Assembly: GCF_004348345.1 (NCBI RefSeq)
Contig: NZ_SMJZ01000043.1
Span: 1-47,967 of the forward strand
DNA length: 47,967 bases
Source of the DNA: Nonomuraea longispora
GTDB lineage: Bacteria; Actinomycetota; Actinomycetes; Streptosporangiales; Streptosporangiaceae
Reading direction: 5' to 3'
Shown here: positions 1-8,437 of the stretch, one piece after another
How positions within the stretch are numbered: position 1 is the stretch's first letter
Layout of the letters: each line of letters starts with the position of its first letter
The notes under the pieces: generated by a model
Databases searched by the model: none
What the model was told of the DNA's origin: nothing
The model's input: only the letters and a program-made list of their open reading frames with translations
Translations under genes and position numbers: made by a program

Positions 1-136
1 CCGGCAGCCGAGGATTGGTCACCCGTCCGGCCAGCGACGACACCGTGTACGTCCCCCCGCCGGCCAACTCGCCGGCCAACTCGGCGGCCAGGGCACGCGC
101 CTCGGCGGTGCCGCCCAGGATCAGGACCCGGCGCAC
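1..136 (-). CDS. cobK: Precorrin-6A reductase CobK/CbiJ, N-terminal part (runs off window)
   Basis: Only the first 45 codons are inside the window; the gene continues beyond base 1. Reading from a GTG at 136 gives the family's nucleotide-binding start, with VLILGGTAEARALA about four residues in. CobK enzymes reduce precorrin-6A to dihydro-precorrin-6B with NADPH in aerobic vitamin B12 synthesis. The start lies inside the last codons of cobM (16-base overlap), so the two are probably translationally coupled. The position after cobL and cobM supports the call. The C-terminal half cannot be judged. The GTG was chosen because it directly precedes the conserved strand-loop motif. Confidence 0.88.
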   Translation of the reverse strand, partial: MRRVLILGGTAEARALAAELAGELAGGGTYTVSSLAGRVTNPRLP

Positions 137-876
137 GGCCGTGCCCGTTCCGCGCTGTAGAGGTGGCTGTCGGGGAACTGCGTCGCCGAGAGCACCCGCC
201 CGACGACGATCACCGCCGTGCGCCGGATGCCGGCCTCGTGGACCTGACCGGCGATGTCTGCCAATGTCCCGCGCAGGATCACCTCATCAGCCCTGCTGGC
301 CCGCGCGACCACCGCGACCGGGCAGTCGGGGCCGTAGGAGGGCAGCAGTCCGGCCACCACCGCGTCGATCCGCTGAACGGCCAGGTGCAGCACCATCGTC
401 GCGCCACTGGCGGCGAGCGTCGTCAGGTCCTCGCCCTCGGGCATCGGCGTGGCCCGTGCCGAGGTGCGGGTCAGGATGATCGTCTGGCCGACCCCGGGCA
501 CAGTCAGCTCGCGGCCGAGCGAGGCCGCCGCCGCCGCGAACGCCGGCACTCCGGGCACCACCTCGTACGGCACCCCGAGCGTGTCCAGCCGACGCATCTG
601 CTCGGCCACCGCGCTGAACACCGACGGGTCGCCCGAGTGCAGCCGGGCCACGTCCAGGCCCTGATCGTGGGCGTCGGCCAGCTCCGCGACGATCTCGTCC
701 AGCGTCAGGCTCGCCGTGTCCACCAGCCTCGCGTCCGCCGGGCAGGAGGCGAGGAGCTCACGCGGCACCAGCGAGCCCGCGTACAGGCACACCGGCGAGG
801 ACTCCAGCCGCCGCAGCCCGCGCAGCGTGATCAGATCGGCGGCGCCTGGGCCCGCTCCGATGAAGTAGACGGTCAC
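121..876 (-). CDS. cobM: Precorrin-4 C11-methyltransferase
   Basis: A 251-residue SAM-dependent tetrapyrrole methylase. It opens with VTVYFIGAGPGAADLITLRG, the N-terminal SAM-site motif of the family, and has HSGDPS near residue 95 and a PGVPAFAAAAA loop. Length and motifs match CobM/CbiF, which methylates C11 of precorrin-4 in corrin ring synthesis. The GTG start at 876 overlaps the cobL stop in a GTGA junction. The open frame extends far upstream through cobL, but that part is out-of-frame shadow. It sits between cobL and cobK in a tightly packed operon, so co-expression is very likely. Confidence 0.95.
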   Translation of the reverse strand: MTVYFIGAGPGAADLITLRGLRRLESSPVCLYAGSLVPRELLASCPADARLVDTASLTLDEIVAELADAHDQGLDVARLHSGDPSVFSAVAEQMRRLDTLGVPYEVVPGVPAFAAAAASLGRELTVPGVGQTIILTRTSARATPMPEGEDLTTLAASGATMVLHLAVQRIDAVVAGLLPSYGPDCPVAVVARASRADEVILRGTLADIAGQVHEAGIRRTAVIVVGRVLSATQFPDSHLYSAERARPCAGS

Positions 877-2081
877 GGCTGATCCTTCCTGGTGACCGAC
901 CAGACGGTCACCGGCATCGCGGCCCGCCATCCCGTGAACGAGCCGACGGGCGAGGCCCGCTGCACGGCCAGACGCACCAGATCGCCGCCGAGCCGGGCGT
1001 ACCATCCGGCCACGACGGCCTCGGACTCCAGGGTGACGGCGTTGACCACGAGCTTGCCGCCGGGCCGCAGCGCCGCCCAGGACCTGTCCAGCAGTCCGGG
1101 CACGGTCGTGCCACCGCCGACGAACACGGCGTCCGGTGCGGGCAATCCGTCCAGGGCGGTGGGCGCCCTGCCCTCGACGACCCGCAGCGACGGCACGCCG
1201 AGTGCGTCGGCGTTGCGCCGGATCGCGGCTGCCCGATCGGCCCGGCTCTCGACCGCGACGGCGGCGCACGCCGGGTGGCTGCGCATCCACTCGATGGCGA
1301 TACTGCCCGCCCCCGCGCCGACGTCCCACAGCAGTTCGCCGGGCAGCGGTGCCAGCCGCGACAGGCTGACGGCGCGGACCTCGCGCTTGGTGAGCTGTCC
1401 GTCGTGCTCGAACGCCGAGTCAGGAAGGCCGGGGACGCGGGCCAGCGGCTCGGTGCCCGGCTCGGCGACGCACTCGATCGCGATCACGTTCAAGGAGGAG
1501 GGCGCGGACGCCACCCATCCGTCTGCCGTGCTCCGCAGCTCCGACTCCGCCGCCGCGCCCAGATCCGACAGCACCGTCATCGGACTGGGGCCGTACCCCC
1601 GCCCGACCAGCAGCCCCGCCACCAGGGACGGCGAGTCGACCCCCGCGCCGAGCACGACGATCCGCCGTCCCGGCAGCAGGGCGGCGTTCAGAGCCGCCGG
1701 CGGGCGGCCCACGAGGCTCACCACTTCCACCTGTTCGACCGGCCAGCCGAGCCGGGCACACGCCAGCGACAGCGACGACAGGTGCGACAGCACCCGGACC
1801 CGCGAGGCGCCCAGCAGCCGCACCAGGGTGGAGCCGATGCCGTAGAACATCGGGTCGCCGCTGGCCAGCACGCACGTATTGTGGTCGGCGTACTCCTCCA
1901 TCAGCGCGGGCAGCGCCGGGAGCAGCGGTGAGGGCCAGGCGACCCGTTCGGCGGTGGAAGCCGGCACGAGGCCGAGCTGCCGGGTGCTGCCCATGATGAT
2001 CTCGGCCGCCTCCAGCGCACGGCGCGACTCGGCGGGCAGCCCGTCCCAGCCGTCCGCGCCGATGCCGACGACGGTGATCAC
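873..2081 (-). CDS. cobL: Bifunctional precorrin-6B C5,15-methyltransferase/decarboxylase (CbiE-CbiT fusion)
   Basis: 402 residues with the two-domain layout of CobL. The N-terminal half (about 1-200) is a tetrapyrrole methylase beginning VITVVGIGADGWDGL and carrying LASGDPMFYGIG. The C-terminal half (about 210-402) is a Rossmann methyltransferase of the CbiT type with LLWDVGAGAGSIAIEW. The enzyme methylates C5 and C15 and decarboxylates the acetate side chain of precorrin-6B. The GTG start at 2081 overlaps the stop of the upstream PPOX-like gene (GTGA), and its own stop overlaps the cobM start. The frame remains open further upstream, but the methylase motif fixes the start here. Confidence 0.95.
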   Translation of the reverse strand: MITVVGIGADGWDGLPAESRRALEAAEIIMGSTRQLGLVPASTAERVAWPSPLLPALPALMEEYADHNTCVLASGDPMFYGIGSTLVRLLGASRVRVLSHLSSLSLACARLGWPVEQVEVVSLVGRPPAALNAALLPGRRIVVLGAGVDSPSLVAGLLVGRGYGPSPMTVLSDLGAAAESELRSTADGWVASAPSSLNVIAIECVAEPGTEPLARVPGLPDSAFEHDGQLTKREVRAVSLSRLAPLPGELLWDVGAGAGSIAIEWMRSHPACAAVAVESRADRAAAIRRNADALGVPSLRVVEGRAPTALDGLPAPDAVFVGGGTTVPGLLDRSWAALRPGGKLVVNAVTLESEAVVAGWYARLGGDLVRLAVQRASPVGSFTGWRAAMPVTVWSVTRKDQP

Positions 2082-2473
2082 ACGTTGCCCAGCACGTTCG
2101 TCACCCTGATCTCCACGACCACCCTGGACGGGTTCGGACGCGGCGGCTTGTAGCGGGCGGCGTAGCGGCGCTCGGCGTCGGCCACCTGCTCCGGCTCGGT
2201 CCGCAGCACGGCGAGGCCCTCCAGCGTCGACCACCGGCGGCCGTCCACCTGGGTCAGCGCCACCAGCGCGCCGGACGGGCCGGACCGGGCGATGAGCCTG
2301 GCCTTGTACGAAGATCCGGAGGTGATCACACGGGCGGTCGCCGTCGCCAGGTCCAGCGTGACCCCCACCGGGACCACGTGCGGCGGCCCGCCGGGGCGAG
2401 AGGTGGCGATCGTGCACAGATGCCGCTCCTGCCAGAACGCGGCGAAGCCCTCGCCCTGCTCGGCCAGATCCAC
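2078..2473 (-). CDS. PPOX-class F420/FMN-dependent small oxidoreductase
   Basis: 131 residues of the split-barrel flavin/F420-binding fold. Visible signals are FWQERHLCTIATSRPGGPPHVVPVG at residues 13-37 (the usual substrate/cofactor strand pair) and SGSSYKARLIAR near residue 52. Its length matches TIGR03618-like actinobacterial PPOX proteins. It starts at a GTG with GAGG-like bases just upstream and ends in a 4-base overlap with cobL, so it heads the cobLMK operon. A direct role in corrin synthesis is not established; it could reduce a tetrapyrrole or F420-linked substrate, or only be co-transcribed. The family call is firm, the substrate unknown. Confidence 0.85.
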   Translation of the reverse strand: MDLAEQGEGFAAFWQERHLCTIATSRPGGPPHVVPVGVTLDLATATARVITSGSSYKARLIARSGPSGALVALTQVDGRRWSTLEGLAVLRTEPEQVADAERRYAARYKPPRPNPSRVVVEIRVTNVLGNV

Positions 2474-2499
2474 GGTCCTCCTCGGGTGTTTTAGCGAGC

Positions 2500-2512
2500 G
2501 ATATCGTATATC
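2500..2512. promoter_or_regulatory. Inverted repeat in the divergent cob promoter region
   Basis: The 63-base gap between the PPOX-cobLMK operon and cobF contains GATAT-CGT-ATATC, a perfect 5-3-5 inverted repeat in an AT-rich patch that stands out from its GC-rich surroundings. It is a candidate operator or overlapping bidirectional promoter. The gap is too short for a cobalamin riboswitch. Confidence 0.45.
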
Positions 2513-2536
2513 TCCCGCTCTGGCACACTCTTATGG

Positions 2537-3295
2537 GTGAAGCGGCTACTAGTCATCGGCATCGGCGCGGGCGATCCCGACCATCTCACCCTTCAGGCGG
2601 CCAAGGCCATCGCCCGCACGGACGTGTTCTTCCTCGTCGACAAGGGCGAGGTGAAAGACGAACTGGTGCGACTGCGGCAGGACCTGATCGCCGAACACGG
2701 CCGCCCGCCGTACCGGATCGCCGAGGCCCGCGACCCCGAACGCGACCGGGACGCCTCCGCCTACACCGCAGCCGTCCAGGACTGGCGCTCGCGCAGAGCC
2801 CTGGCCTGCGAAGCGCTCATCGGCGAGGAACTGACCGACGGCGAAACAGGGGCGTTCCTGGTCTGGGGAGATCCGGGCGTGTACGACAGCACGCTGGCCA
2901 TCGTCGAAGAGATCCTCCAGCGCGGCAACGTCACGTTCGAGTACGAGGTGATCCCCGGCATCAGCAGCGTGGCCACCCTGACCGCCCGCCACCGCACCAG
3001 CCTCAACCAGGTCGGACGGCCCGTCCACCTCACCACGGGGCGCCGCCTGGCCGAGGAGGGCGCCACCGCCGAGGACATGGTCGTCATGCTGGACGCCCAC
3101 TGCTCCTTCACCGGCCTCGACGACTTCCACATCTACTGGGGCGCCTACCTGGGCACCCCTGACGAGATCCTGGTTTCCGGGAACGTCGCCGAGGTCGGCG
3201 ACCGCATCCGCGAGCTCCGCGCCGAAGCGCGCGCCCGCAAGGGATGGATCATGGACACCTACCTGCTGCGCCGAACTCCTCACGCCGATCGTTGA
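2537..3295 (+). CDS. cobF: Precorrin-6A synthase (deacetylating) CobF
   Basis: 252 residues beginning MKRLLVIGIGAGDPDHLTLQ, the SAM-binding start of CobF methylases. It has FLVWGDPGVYDST near residue 110 and VIPGISSVATL near residue 140. CobF methylates C1 of precorrin-5 and releases the extruded acetyl group, giving precorrin-6A, so it complements CobM, CobL and CobK on the other strand. The GTG at 2537 is chosen because it gives the conserved N-terminus; an ATG four bases earlier is in another frame. It is transcribed divergently from the PPOX-cobLMK operon. A GC-rich hairpin follows the gene. Confidence 0.95.
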   Translation: MKRLLVIGIGAGDPDHLTLQAAKAIARTDVFFLVDKGEVKDELVRLRQDLIAEHGRPPYRIAEARDPERDRDASAYTAAVQDWRSRRALACEALIGEELTDGETGAFLVWGDPGVYDSTLAIVEEILQRGNVTFEYEVIPGISSVATLTARHRTSLNQVGRPVHLTTGRRLAEEGATAEDMVVMLDAHCSFTGLDDFHIYWGAYLGTPDEILVSGNVAEVGDRIRELRAEARARKGWIMDTYLLRRTPHADR

Positions 3296-3372
3296 GTTGC
3301 CCGCAGGGCAGTGCCTCCAGAAAAGATCATCCGTGTTCCGTCGCCGGCGATTCCGGCGCCCGGAGCTCCCGG

Positions 3373-3402
3373 CCGGTCCCGGTCCTTCGGCCTGGGGACC
3401 GG
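3373..3402. terminator. Hairpin between convergent cobF and merR
   Basis: CCGGTCCC and GGGACCGG form a perfect 8-bp stem around a 14-base loop that can pair further inside. It lies between the 3' ends of two convergent genes. No T-run follows on either strand, as is common for actinobacterial terminators. Confidence 0.6.
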
Positions 3403-3407
3403 AGCGG

Positions 3408-4190
3408 TCAGTAGGTGTCCGGTCTGGGGATACGGATGCCCGCGGCGCGGAGTTTGGCCTCGATGAGCGCGACCCCCCGGGAGGTGGCCGATCCCTGCTC
3501 TTCGCCGTGGTGGGCGATCAGGTGGTACCGGGCCGCGGCGTCGGTGCGGGCTTGCAGGCTGGTCACGATCTTCAGGTGTGCGGGGTTGGCGAGGAAGTGG
3601 TCGGCGATGGCGGTGGCGAGGTCGGCAATGCGCGGGTCGTCCGGCTCCCAGCTCGAAGCTTCGGTGGCGCGCTTGATCAACGCGACGAAGCGGGGGTCGT
3701 CGAGGGCGTGCTCGACATGGGTGAGGTAGTCGTCGAAGCCTTCGGGGACCAGGGCCCTGGCCAGCACCCAGCCCTCCCTGGTGGCCGCCACGTCGTCCGC
3801 GGGGAAGCCGAGGCCGGACAGCCGCTCCAGCAGCGCCAGGGCGCGGTCGGGCAGCAGAGCCCGGTCGCTGTCGGCGAGCCGGTGCAGCATGTCACGGCGC
3901 GCGATCAGCTCCTCGATCCGTTCGGTGAGCTGCTGCTCGACGCCGGCGAGCGCGGCGGCGAACAACGCGGGGTCGGCGTCGAGCAGGGGCCCGACTTCGG
4001 CCAGCGGCACCCCGGCGGCGGCCAGCGTCCGGACCTGCACCAGCCGCAACAGCTCGGCCGATGCGTACCTGCGGTAGCCGGAGCTGTCGCGTTCCGGCTC
4101 CTTCACCAGGCCGAGCTTGTGGTAGTGGCGCACCGTCTTCACGGTGACGCCGACGAATGCCGCCGCCTGCCCGATCGTGACTTTGTTCAT
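3408..4190 (-). CDS. MerR-family transcriptional regulator
   Basis: 260 residues. The N-terminal winged helix is clear: MNKVTIGQAAAFVGVTVKTV, then RHYHKLGLVKEPERDSSGYRRY, which is the MerR recognition helix and wing. A dimerisation helix (about 70-130) and a C-terminal all-alpha region of about 130 residues follow, probably sensing a small ligand. There is no cysteine cluster typical of metal sensors. The ATG at 4190 is preceded by an open frame with no homology. It lies downstream of and co-oriented with the serine hydrolase gene, 131 bases away. Control of that gene is plausible but inferred. Confidence 0.88.
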   Translation of the reverse strand: MNKVTIGQAAAFVGVTVKTVRHYHKLGLVKEPERDSSGYRRYASAELLRLVQVRTLAAAGVPLAEVGPLLDADPALFAAALAGVEQQLTERIEELIARRDMLHRLADSDRALLPDRALALLERLSGLGFPADDVAATREGWVLARALVPEGFDDYLTHVEHALDDPRFVALIKRATEASSWEPDDPRIADLATAIADHFLANPAHLKIVTSLQARTDAAARYHLIAHHGEEQGSATSRGVALIEAKLRAAGIRIPRPDTY

Positions 4191-4321
4191 CGGCACAATC
4201 CTGCCTTGTGCTCGCGCTCGGCGACCGGGCGGACCACAGCCGAGCAGGTGACCCCGGTTCGCGTTCTCCCTGGTGCACGACCGGAAGGGGTCGCCCTTCG
4301 AGACGTACGGGGCACAGATGT

Positions 4322-5887
4322 TCAGTCCGCCGGCTGAGCCGGGTCGGCCTGCTCGCCGCAGAACACCTCGTTGACGAGCCTTCGCTGGGCGCTCTGGAAC
4401 GCTGACGCCACGGACAGATCGACGTCGTCCACCCAGTTCAGTACGGCGGTCAGGGTCTTGCCGCCACCGGGCGTGCTGCACATCATCCCCGCGGAGCCGG
4501 CCAGGCCGCCGTTGTGGGTGATGACGGTGCCGCCGCAGTCCGTCTTCTGGACGAACACCCCCAGCCCGTAGTCCATGTTCGGGATGCCCGTCGGGCGCGG
4601 GGCGCACATCTCGGCCAGCAGCGGGGCCGGCAGGAGCCTGCCGCCCATCAGCGCGGAGATGAACGTGGCCAGGTCCTGGCTGGTCGAGATCATGTCACCG
4701 CCGGTGGAGACCCAGGAGGGGTTGTGGCGGGTGATGTCGATCGTCTTCCGCTCTCCGTCTTCCTCGTAGCAGTGATAGAAGTGGGCGTGCGGCTCGGGGA
4801 TCTCCGGCGAGGCGTCCGGCACCACCGTGCCCGACAGCCCGAGCGGCCCCAGGATGCGCTCCTGCAGCTCCTCGGCCAGCGAGCGGCCGGTGACCTTCTC
4901 GATCAGCAGCCGGGCCAGCACGTAGTTGGTGTTGGAATAGCTCCAGCCCGTCCCCGGCGCGAACCGGGCCGGCTTGGACAGCGCCAGACGTACCAGTTCC
5001 TCGGGCCGGTAAGTGCGGAACCGGTTGTCCACCCACTCCTTGGCCGTGGTGCCGTAGGGCACGGGGATCCCCGGCACCATCGTCCCGTCGCCGCCGTCGT
5101 CGCCGGTGAAGTTGAACAGCCCGCTGGTGTGCTGCAACAGCATCCGCACCGTGATCCGCTCGTTCAGCCCGAACTCGGGCAGGTAGACGGCAGCCGGGGT
5201 GTCCAGCTCGATCTTGCCCTCGGCCACCAGCTGCAACGCCAGGGTCGCGGTGATGGTCTTGGTGTTGCTGCCGATCCGGGCATGCCCGTTGACCGGCGGC
5301 TTGGCGGTCCCGCCCAACTCGGCCACCCCGGCGCTGCCGGCCCACTCGCCCCGCTCGTCGCGCACACGCAGCGACATCCCGAGGAAACCGGACTCGACGA
5401 TCTCCTCGATCGCCTTCTGCAGCTCCGGACGATCCTGCCCGGCCGCGGCTTCCAGCACGGCCCCGCTGTCCGCGACGGCCACCCCGGCGGCGTCGAGCGC
5501 TTCGGTGATCTTGCAGGCCATCTCGGCCGTGGCGGGGCTCGGCCGGCCCCGGTGCGTCTGGGCGGTCTCGACGGCGACGAGGACGGTGCTGCGGAAGCTG
5601 TCGGCCTCGGCCGGGTCCTGCTGTTTCAGGAGGTTCACGGCCGCGGTCAGGGCCGGCAGCACGCGGTCGGCGATCTCGGCCACGGACCTGCCGTTCAGGT
5701 CCTTGCCCTCAGGGTAGTCGGCGAGCACATGCCCGATCAGACCTGTGGCCGGCCCCAGCGCGATGCTGCCGGAGGTGGCGATCTTGTGAGGCTTGCCAGG
5801 GGCGCCGGCGGCGGCCATCAGCGTCACGGCGCCGTACGCGGCAATCCGCAGGGTGCTCTTGTCCTGATCGGAAAGGATGATCGTCAT
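4322..5887 (-). CDS. Serine beta-lactamase/DD-peptidase-like hydrolase with extra N-terminal domain
   Basis: 521 residues. The C-terminal part (about 165-500) is a class C beta-lactamase/D-alanyl-D-alanine carboxypeptidase-like fold. It has SNTK at 207-210 (SxxK nucleophile), YSN in WSYSNTNYVLARLL, and HNG in VITHNGGLAGSAG replacing KTG. The first ~140 residues are a separate helical domain (SDQDKSTLRIAAYGAVTLM ... AEMACKITEALDAAG) that resembles stand-alone actinobacterial hypothetical proteins I cannot assign. No signal peptide is seen, so it is probably cytoplasmic, which is unusual for penicillin-recognising enzymes and suggests an esterase or amidase role. It stands alone upstream of the MerR gene. 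Confidence 0.85.
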   Translation of the reverse strand: MTIILSDQDKSTLRIAAYGAVTLMAAAGAPGKPHKIATSGSIALGPATGLIGHVLADYPEGKDLNGRSVAEIADRVLPALTAAVNLLKQQDPAEADSFRSTVLVAVETAQTHRGRPSPATAEMACKITEALDAAGVAVADSGAVLEAAAGQDRPELQKAIEEIVESGFLGMSLRVRDERGEWAGSAGVAELGGTAKPPVNGHARIGSNTKTITATLALQLVAEGKIELDTPAAVYLPEFGLNERITVRMLLQHTSGLFNFTGDDGGDGTMVPGIPVPYGTTAKEWVDNRFRTYRPEELVRLALSKPARFAPGTGWSYSNTNYVLARLLIEKVTGRSLAEELQERILGPLGLSGTVVPDASPEIPEPHAHFYHCYEEDGERKTIDITRHNPSWVSTGGDMISTSQDLATFISALMGGRLLPAPLLAEMCAPRPTGIPNMDYGLGVFVQKTDCGGTVITHNGGLAGSAGMMCSTPGGGKTLTAVLNWVDDVDLSVASAFQSAQRRLVNEVFCGEQADPAQPAD

Positions 5888-5949
5888 GGTGGTTCGCCCT
5901 TCGACGTGTCAGGTCCGCGGCGTCGCGCCGCTGCGCCGAGCTTCCACCC

Positions 5950-5962
5950 TGACCCCAGGTCA
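5950..5962. promoter_or_regulatory. Inverted repeat upstream of the serine hydrolase
   Basis: TGACC-CCA-GGTCA is a perfect 5-3-5 inverted repeat 63 bases upstream of the hydrolase ATG. On the coding strand it overlaps a -35-like TTGACC, an arrangement seen with MerR-type regulators. It is a candidate binding site for the adjacent MerR protein. The nearly 300 bases between the hydrolase and kinase genes hold no convincing gene. Confidence 0.35.
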
Positions 5963-6184
5963 ACCTCAACCGCGATCCAGAGCACAGCCGCTTCGGGTCT
6001 GAGACAACCCCGGGAGCAGGACGCCGTCCCCCGCCGGGTGGCAGTCGCCTCTCGCGCGGGAGGTCCGGTGGTGTTCCGATCCTCAGCCGGAACACCCGCC
6101 GGCCGAGATAGCGCCCCAGGTCGAGGTGTTCCGTATAGGTGTTGCGCGAACTGTTCCGGCGAAGGCCCCCTATCCGGAAACGCT

Positions 6185-7447
6185 TCAAGAGCTGACCAGC
6201 GGGGTCGTACGGGCCTGCGCCGAGGGTGGCGGGGCCAGCCGAGGGATCGGGAAGCTGACCGCGATAGTCAGGCCGCCCTCAGACCTCGCGCTGGCGGTGA
6301 TGGTGGCGGCGTGGGCGGTCGCGATGGCCTGCACGATGGACAGGCCGAGGCCCAGCCCTTCGCCGCGGTCGGCGCGGGCGGTGCCGAGACGCTGGAACGG
6401 CTGGAAGAGCTGTTCGACGGCGTTCGACGGCACCACGGGACCGGTGTTGGCTACGGTGACGACGGGGTGGCCGTCCACGATCCCGGTGGTGATCTTTACG
6501 CGGCCGTGTGGTGTGTTGTGCCGAATGGCGTTGTCCAGCAGGTTGGTGACGAGGCGTTCGGCAAGGGGGCGGTGACCGGTCGCCAGAGCGGGGGAGATCG
6601 ACGCCTGGATCGTCACGGTCCGGTGGCCGGCCTCGGGCCTGTGGGCCTCGATGACCTCGTTGGTGAGCTGGCCCAGGTCGAAGGGGTGATGGACGTCGAT
6701 GCCCGCGTAACCGCGGGTCAGGGTGAGGAGCGCTTCGATGAGGCGTTCCTGCTGTGCGCCCGCGATGAGGATCCGCTCGTGAGCCGCCCGCAGGGAGCCC
6801 ACGGTGGCGTCGGGGTCGCAGAGGGCGACCTGGCCGAGTGCCCGCTGGCGGGCCAGGGGTGTACGGAGCTCGTGGGAGGCGTTGGCGACGAACTGGCGCT
6901 GGGCCCGGAAGGCGGCGTCGAGCCTGCCCAGGAGGTCGTCGAAGGTGTCCCCCAACTCCTTGAGTTCGTCACCCGGGCCGTCAAGGGCCAGGCGCCGATG
7001 CAGGTTGGTCGCGGAGATGTCCCGCGCCGCCGCGGTGATCGTGCGCAGTCGGCTCAAGATGCGCCCGGCGACGATCCAGCCCAGCGCGATCGAGATCACC
7101 GACATCAGGGCGAGGGCGATCCAGGACTGGATGAGGAACTGCTCCACGAGGGCGGACATCGAACGTGTCACGGCCTCCTCCGCCAGGTGGACCTCGGCTT
7201 GGTGGTCTCTGGGCGGCGGGACCGCGAACGGGTCCACGGGCTTCGGGGTGGTGCCGGGGGCGGGGATGAAGCCCTTGACAGGCAGGCCGGCGACGGCGTG
7301 GCGCACCAGGAAGTTGGTGACCGTCAGCAGGCCGGCGCCGGAGAGGAGGAACAGGCTGCCGTACAGGAGGGTCATCCGCAACCGCACGGTACGGCGCGGC
7401 AGGTGCGGTAGGGCTATCCGGCTCGCGAGCCGGTTCACGACGCGCAC
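6185..7447 (-). CDS. Sensor histidine kinase
   Basis: 420 residues with a complete kinase layout. A first membrane segment lies at about 24-46 (MTLLYGSLFLLSGAGLL), then an extracytoplasmic loop of about 70 residues rich in proline, a second segment at about 113-135 and a HAMP region. The H-box is NASHELRTPLA, the N-box LLDNAIRHN, and the G-box GEGLGLGLSIV. It autophosphorylates and passes phosphate to the response regulator encoded 7 bases upstream. It is smaller than many actinobacterial kinases and has no PAS domain. Start GTG at 7447. The signal is not predictable; the short periplasmic loop suggests envelope stress or a membrane-near ligand. Confidence 0.93.
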   Translation of the reverse strand: MRVVNRLASRIALPHLPRRTVRLRMTLLYGSLFLLSGAGLLTVTNFLVRHAVAGLPVKGFIPAPGTTPKPVDPFAVPPPRDHQAEVHLAEEAVTRSMSALVEQFLIQSWIALALMSVISIALGWIVAGRILSRLRTITAAARDISATNLHRRLALDGPGDELKELGDTFDDLLGRLDAAFRAQRQFVANASHELRTPLARQRALGQVALCDPDATVGSLRAAHERILIAGAQQERLIEALLTLTRGYAGIDVHHPFDLGQLTNEVIEAHRPEAGHRTVTIQASISPALATGHRPLAERLVTNLLDNAIRHNTPHGRVKITTGIVDGHPVVTVANTGPVVPSNAVEQLFQPFQRLGTARADRGEGLGLGLSIVQAIATAHAATITASARSEGGLTIAVSFPIPRLAPPPSAQARTTPLVSS

Positions 7448-7454
7448 GTTCGCC

Positions 7455-8108
7455 TCAGATCCGGTATCCGCTCTTGGCCACGGTCTCGATGATCGGGGGA
7501 TCCCCGAGCTTGGCTCGCAACCGGCTGATCGTGATCTTCACGGCCTTGGTGAACGGGTCCGTGGCCTCGTCCCAGACCCGTTCGAGCAGTTCCTCGGCAG
7601 ACACGGACCGGCCTCTGGAGGCCAGCAGCAGCTCCAGCACGCCGAACTCCTTGGGCGCGAGCTCCAGCGGCCGATCTCCCCGGCTCGCCCTGCGCCGCGC
7701 GGTGTCGACCACGAGGTCTTCATGGCGGAGCACCGGCGGCACGACCGGATGGGCGCGGCGCGCCAGCGCACCGACCCGCGCGACCAGCACGGGAAAGTCG
7801 AACGGTTTGGGGAGGTAGTCGTCGGCGCCCAGGCCGAGCCCGTCGACCAGGTCCTCCGTCGTCGCGGCGGCGGTCAGCATCAGCACCCTGCTCCGGCACC
7901 CGGCCGCGAACAGCCGGGCGCACACGGTGTCGCCGTGCATCCCGGGCAGATCCCGGTCCAGCACGATCACGTCGTAGTCGTTGCACACCGCGCGCTCCAG
8001 ACCGCCCGGACCGTCGAACGCCACGTCCACAGCCATCCGCGCCCGGCGCAGACCAACGGCGACCGTCTGCGCCATCTCCTTGTCGTCCTCCACCACGAGC
8101 ACGCGCAT
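7455..8108 (-). CDS. OmpR/PhoB-family response regulator
   Basis: 217 residues. The receiver domain (1-~120) has the acidic pair in VVEDDKE, the phosphorylated Asp in VIVLDRDLPG, and Lys in LPKPFDF. The winged-helix effector domain (~125-217) has ELAPKEFGVLELLLA and ends VAKSGYRI, as is typical. It is translated first in a two-gene operon with the histidine kinase. The start ATG at 8108 has a purine-rich GGAGG-like stretch just upstream. No target site can be assigned; divergent or neighbouring genes such as the peptidase could be controlled, but nothing in the sequence proves this. Confidence 0.95.
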   Translation of the reverse strand: MRVLVVEDDKEMAQTVAVGLRRARMAVDVAFDGPGGLERAVCNDYDVIVLDRDLPGMHGDTVCARLFAAGCRSRVLMLTAAATTEDLVDGLGLGADDYLPKPFDFPVLVARVGALARRAHPVVPPVLRHEDLVVDTARRRASRGDRPLELAPKEFGVLELLLASRGRSVSAEELLERVWDEATDPFTKAVKITISRLRAKLGDPPIIETVAKSGYRI

Positions 8109-8179
8109 CGCCGCCTCCTCACAAGCCGCGCGTCCGGACAGGAACGCATATCAGCAAGGATGTTCTATATCGGGTTGCC

Positions 8180-8359
8180 TTAGGGTTTCATTCCTCGTGC
8201 GGCCGGGCCGTGCCGGAGGGCGTCCCCGGCTGGAACCAAAGACTGCTCGGCTTCGGGCCGCTCCGTGACGAGGCGGTCGGCCGCCTCCGTCTCGGCCGTT
8301 GCGGCGGACGCCGCCCGTTCGAGCACGTCGAGGACGGTATACCGGATCCGGTCGACGTG
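8180..8359 (-). pseudogene. C-terminal gene remnant, possibly amino-acid dehydrogenase (ELFV) tail
   Basis: The 329 bases between the response regulator and peptidase genes contain no intact gene. On the minus strand one frame reads HVDRIRYTVLDVLERAA, then AETEAADRLVTERP, and stops at TAA. The helix-then-AADRL-xxER pattern resembles the last helices of Glu/Leu/Phe/Val dehydrogenases, but there is no start codon or upstream domain. I read it as a decayed 3' fragment. The identification rests on a short stretch and may be wrong; codon bias supports this frame over the other two. Confidence 0.35.
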
Positions 8360-8437
8360 CGCGTGCCTCGCCGTCCGGCGCTGCCGGGACCGCCATGAGG
8401 CGTGTGTCCCGGCAGCGCGGCGAAGTACGAGGATCGG

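Noticed and set aside
2474..2536. Cobalamin riboswitch upstream of cob genes
   Set aside because: Only 63 bases separate the divergent starts and no B12-box-like sequence is visible.
4514..7411. A 965-codon open frame on the plus strand
   Set aside because: It is antisense to the serine hydrolase and histidine kinase genes, which have clear motifs. Its composition (Gly/Arg/Gln/His/Asp-rich, no domain) is a high-GC shadow.
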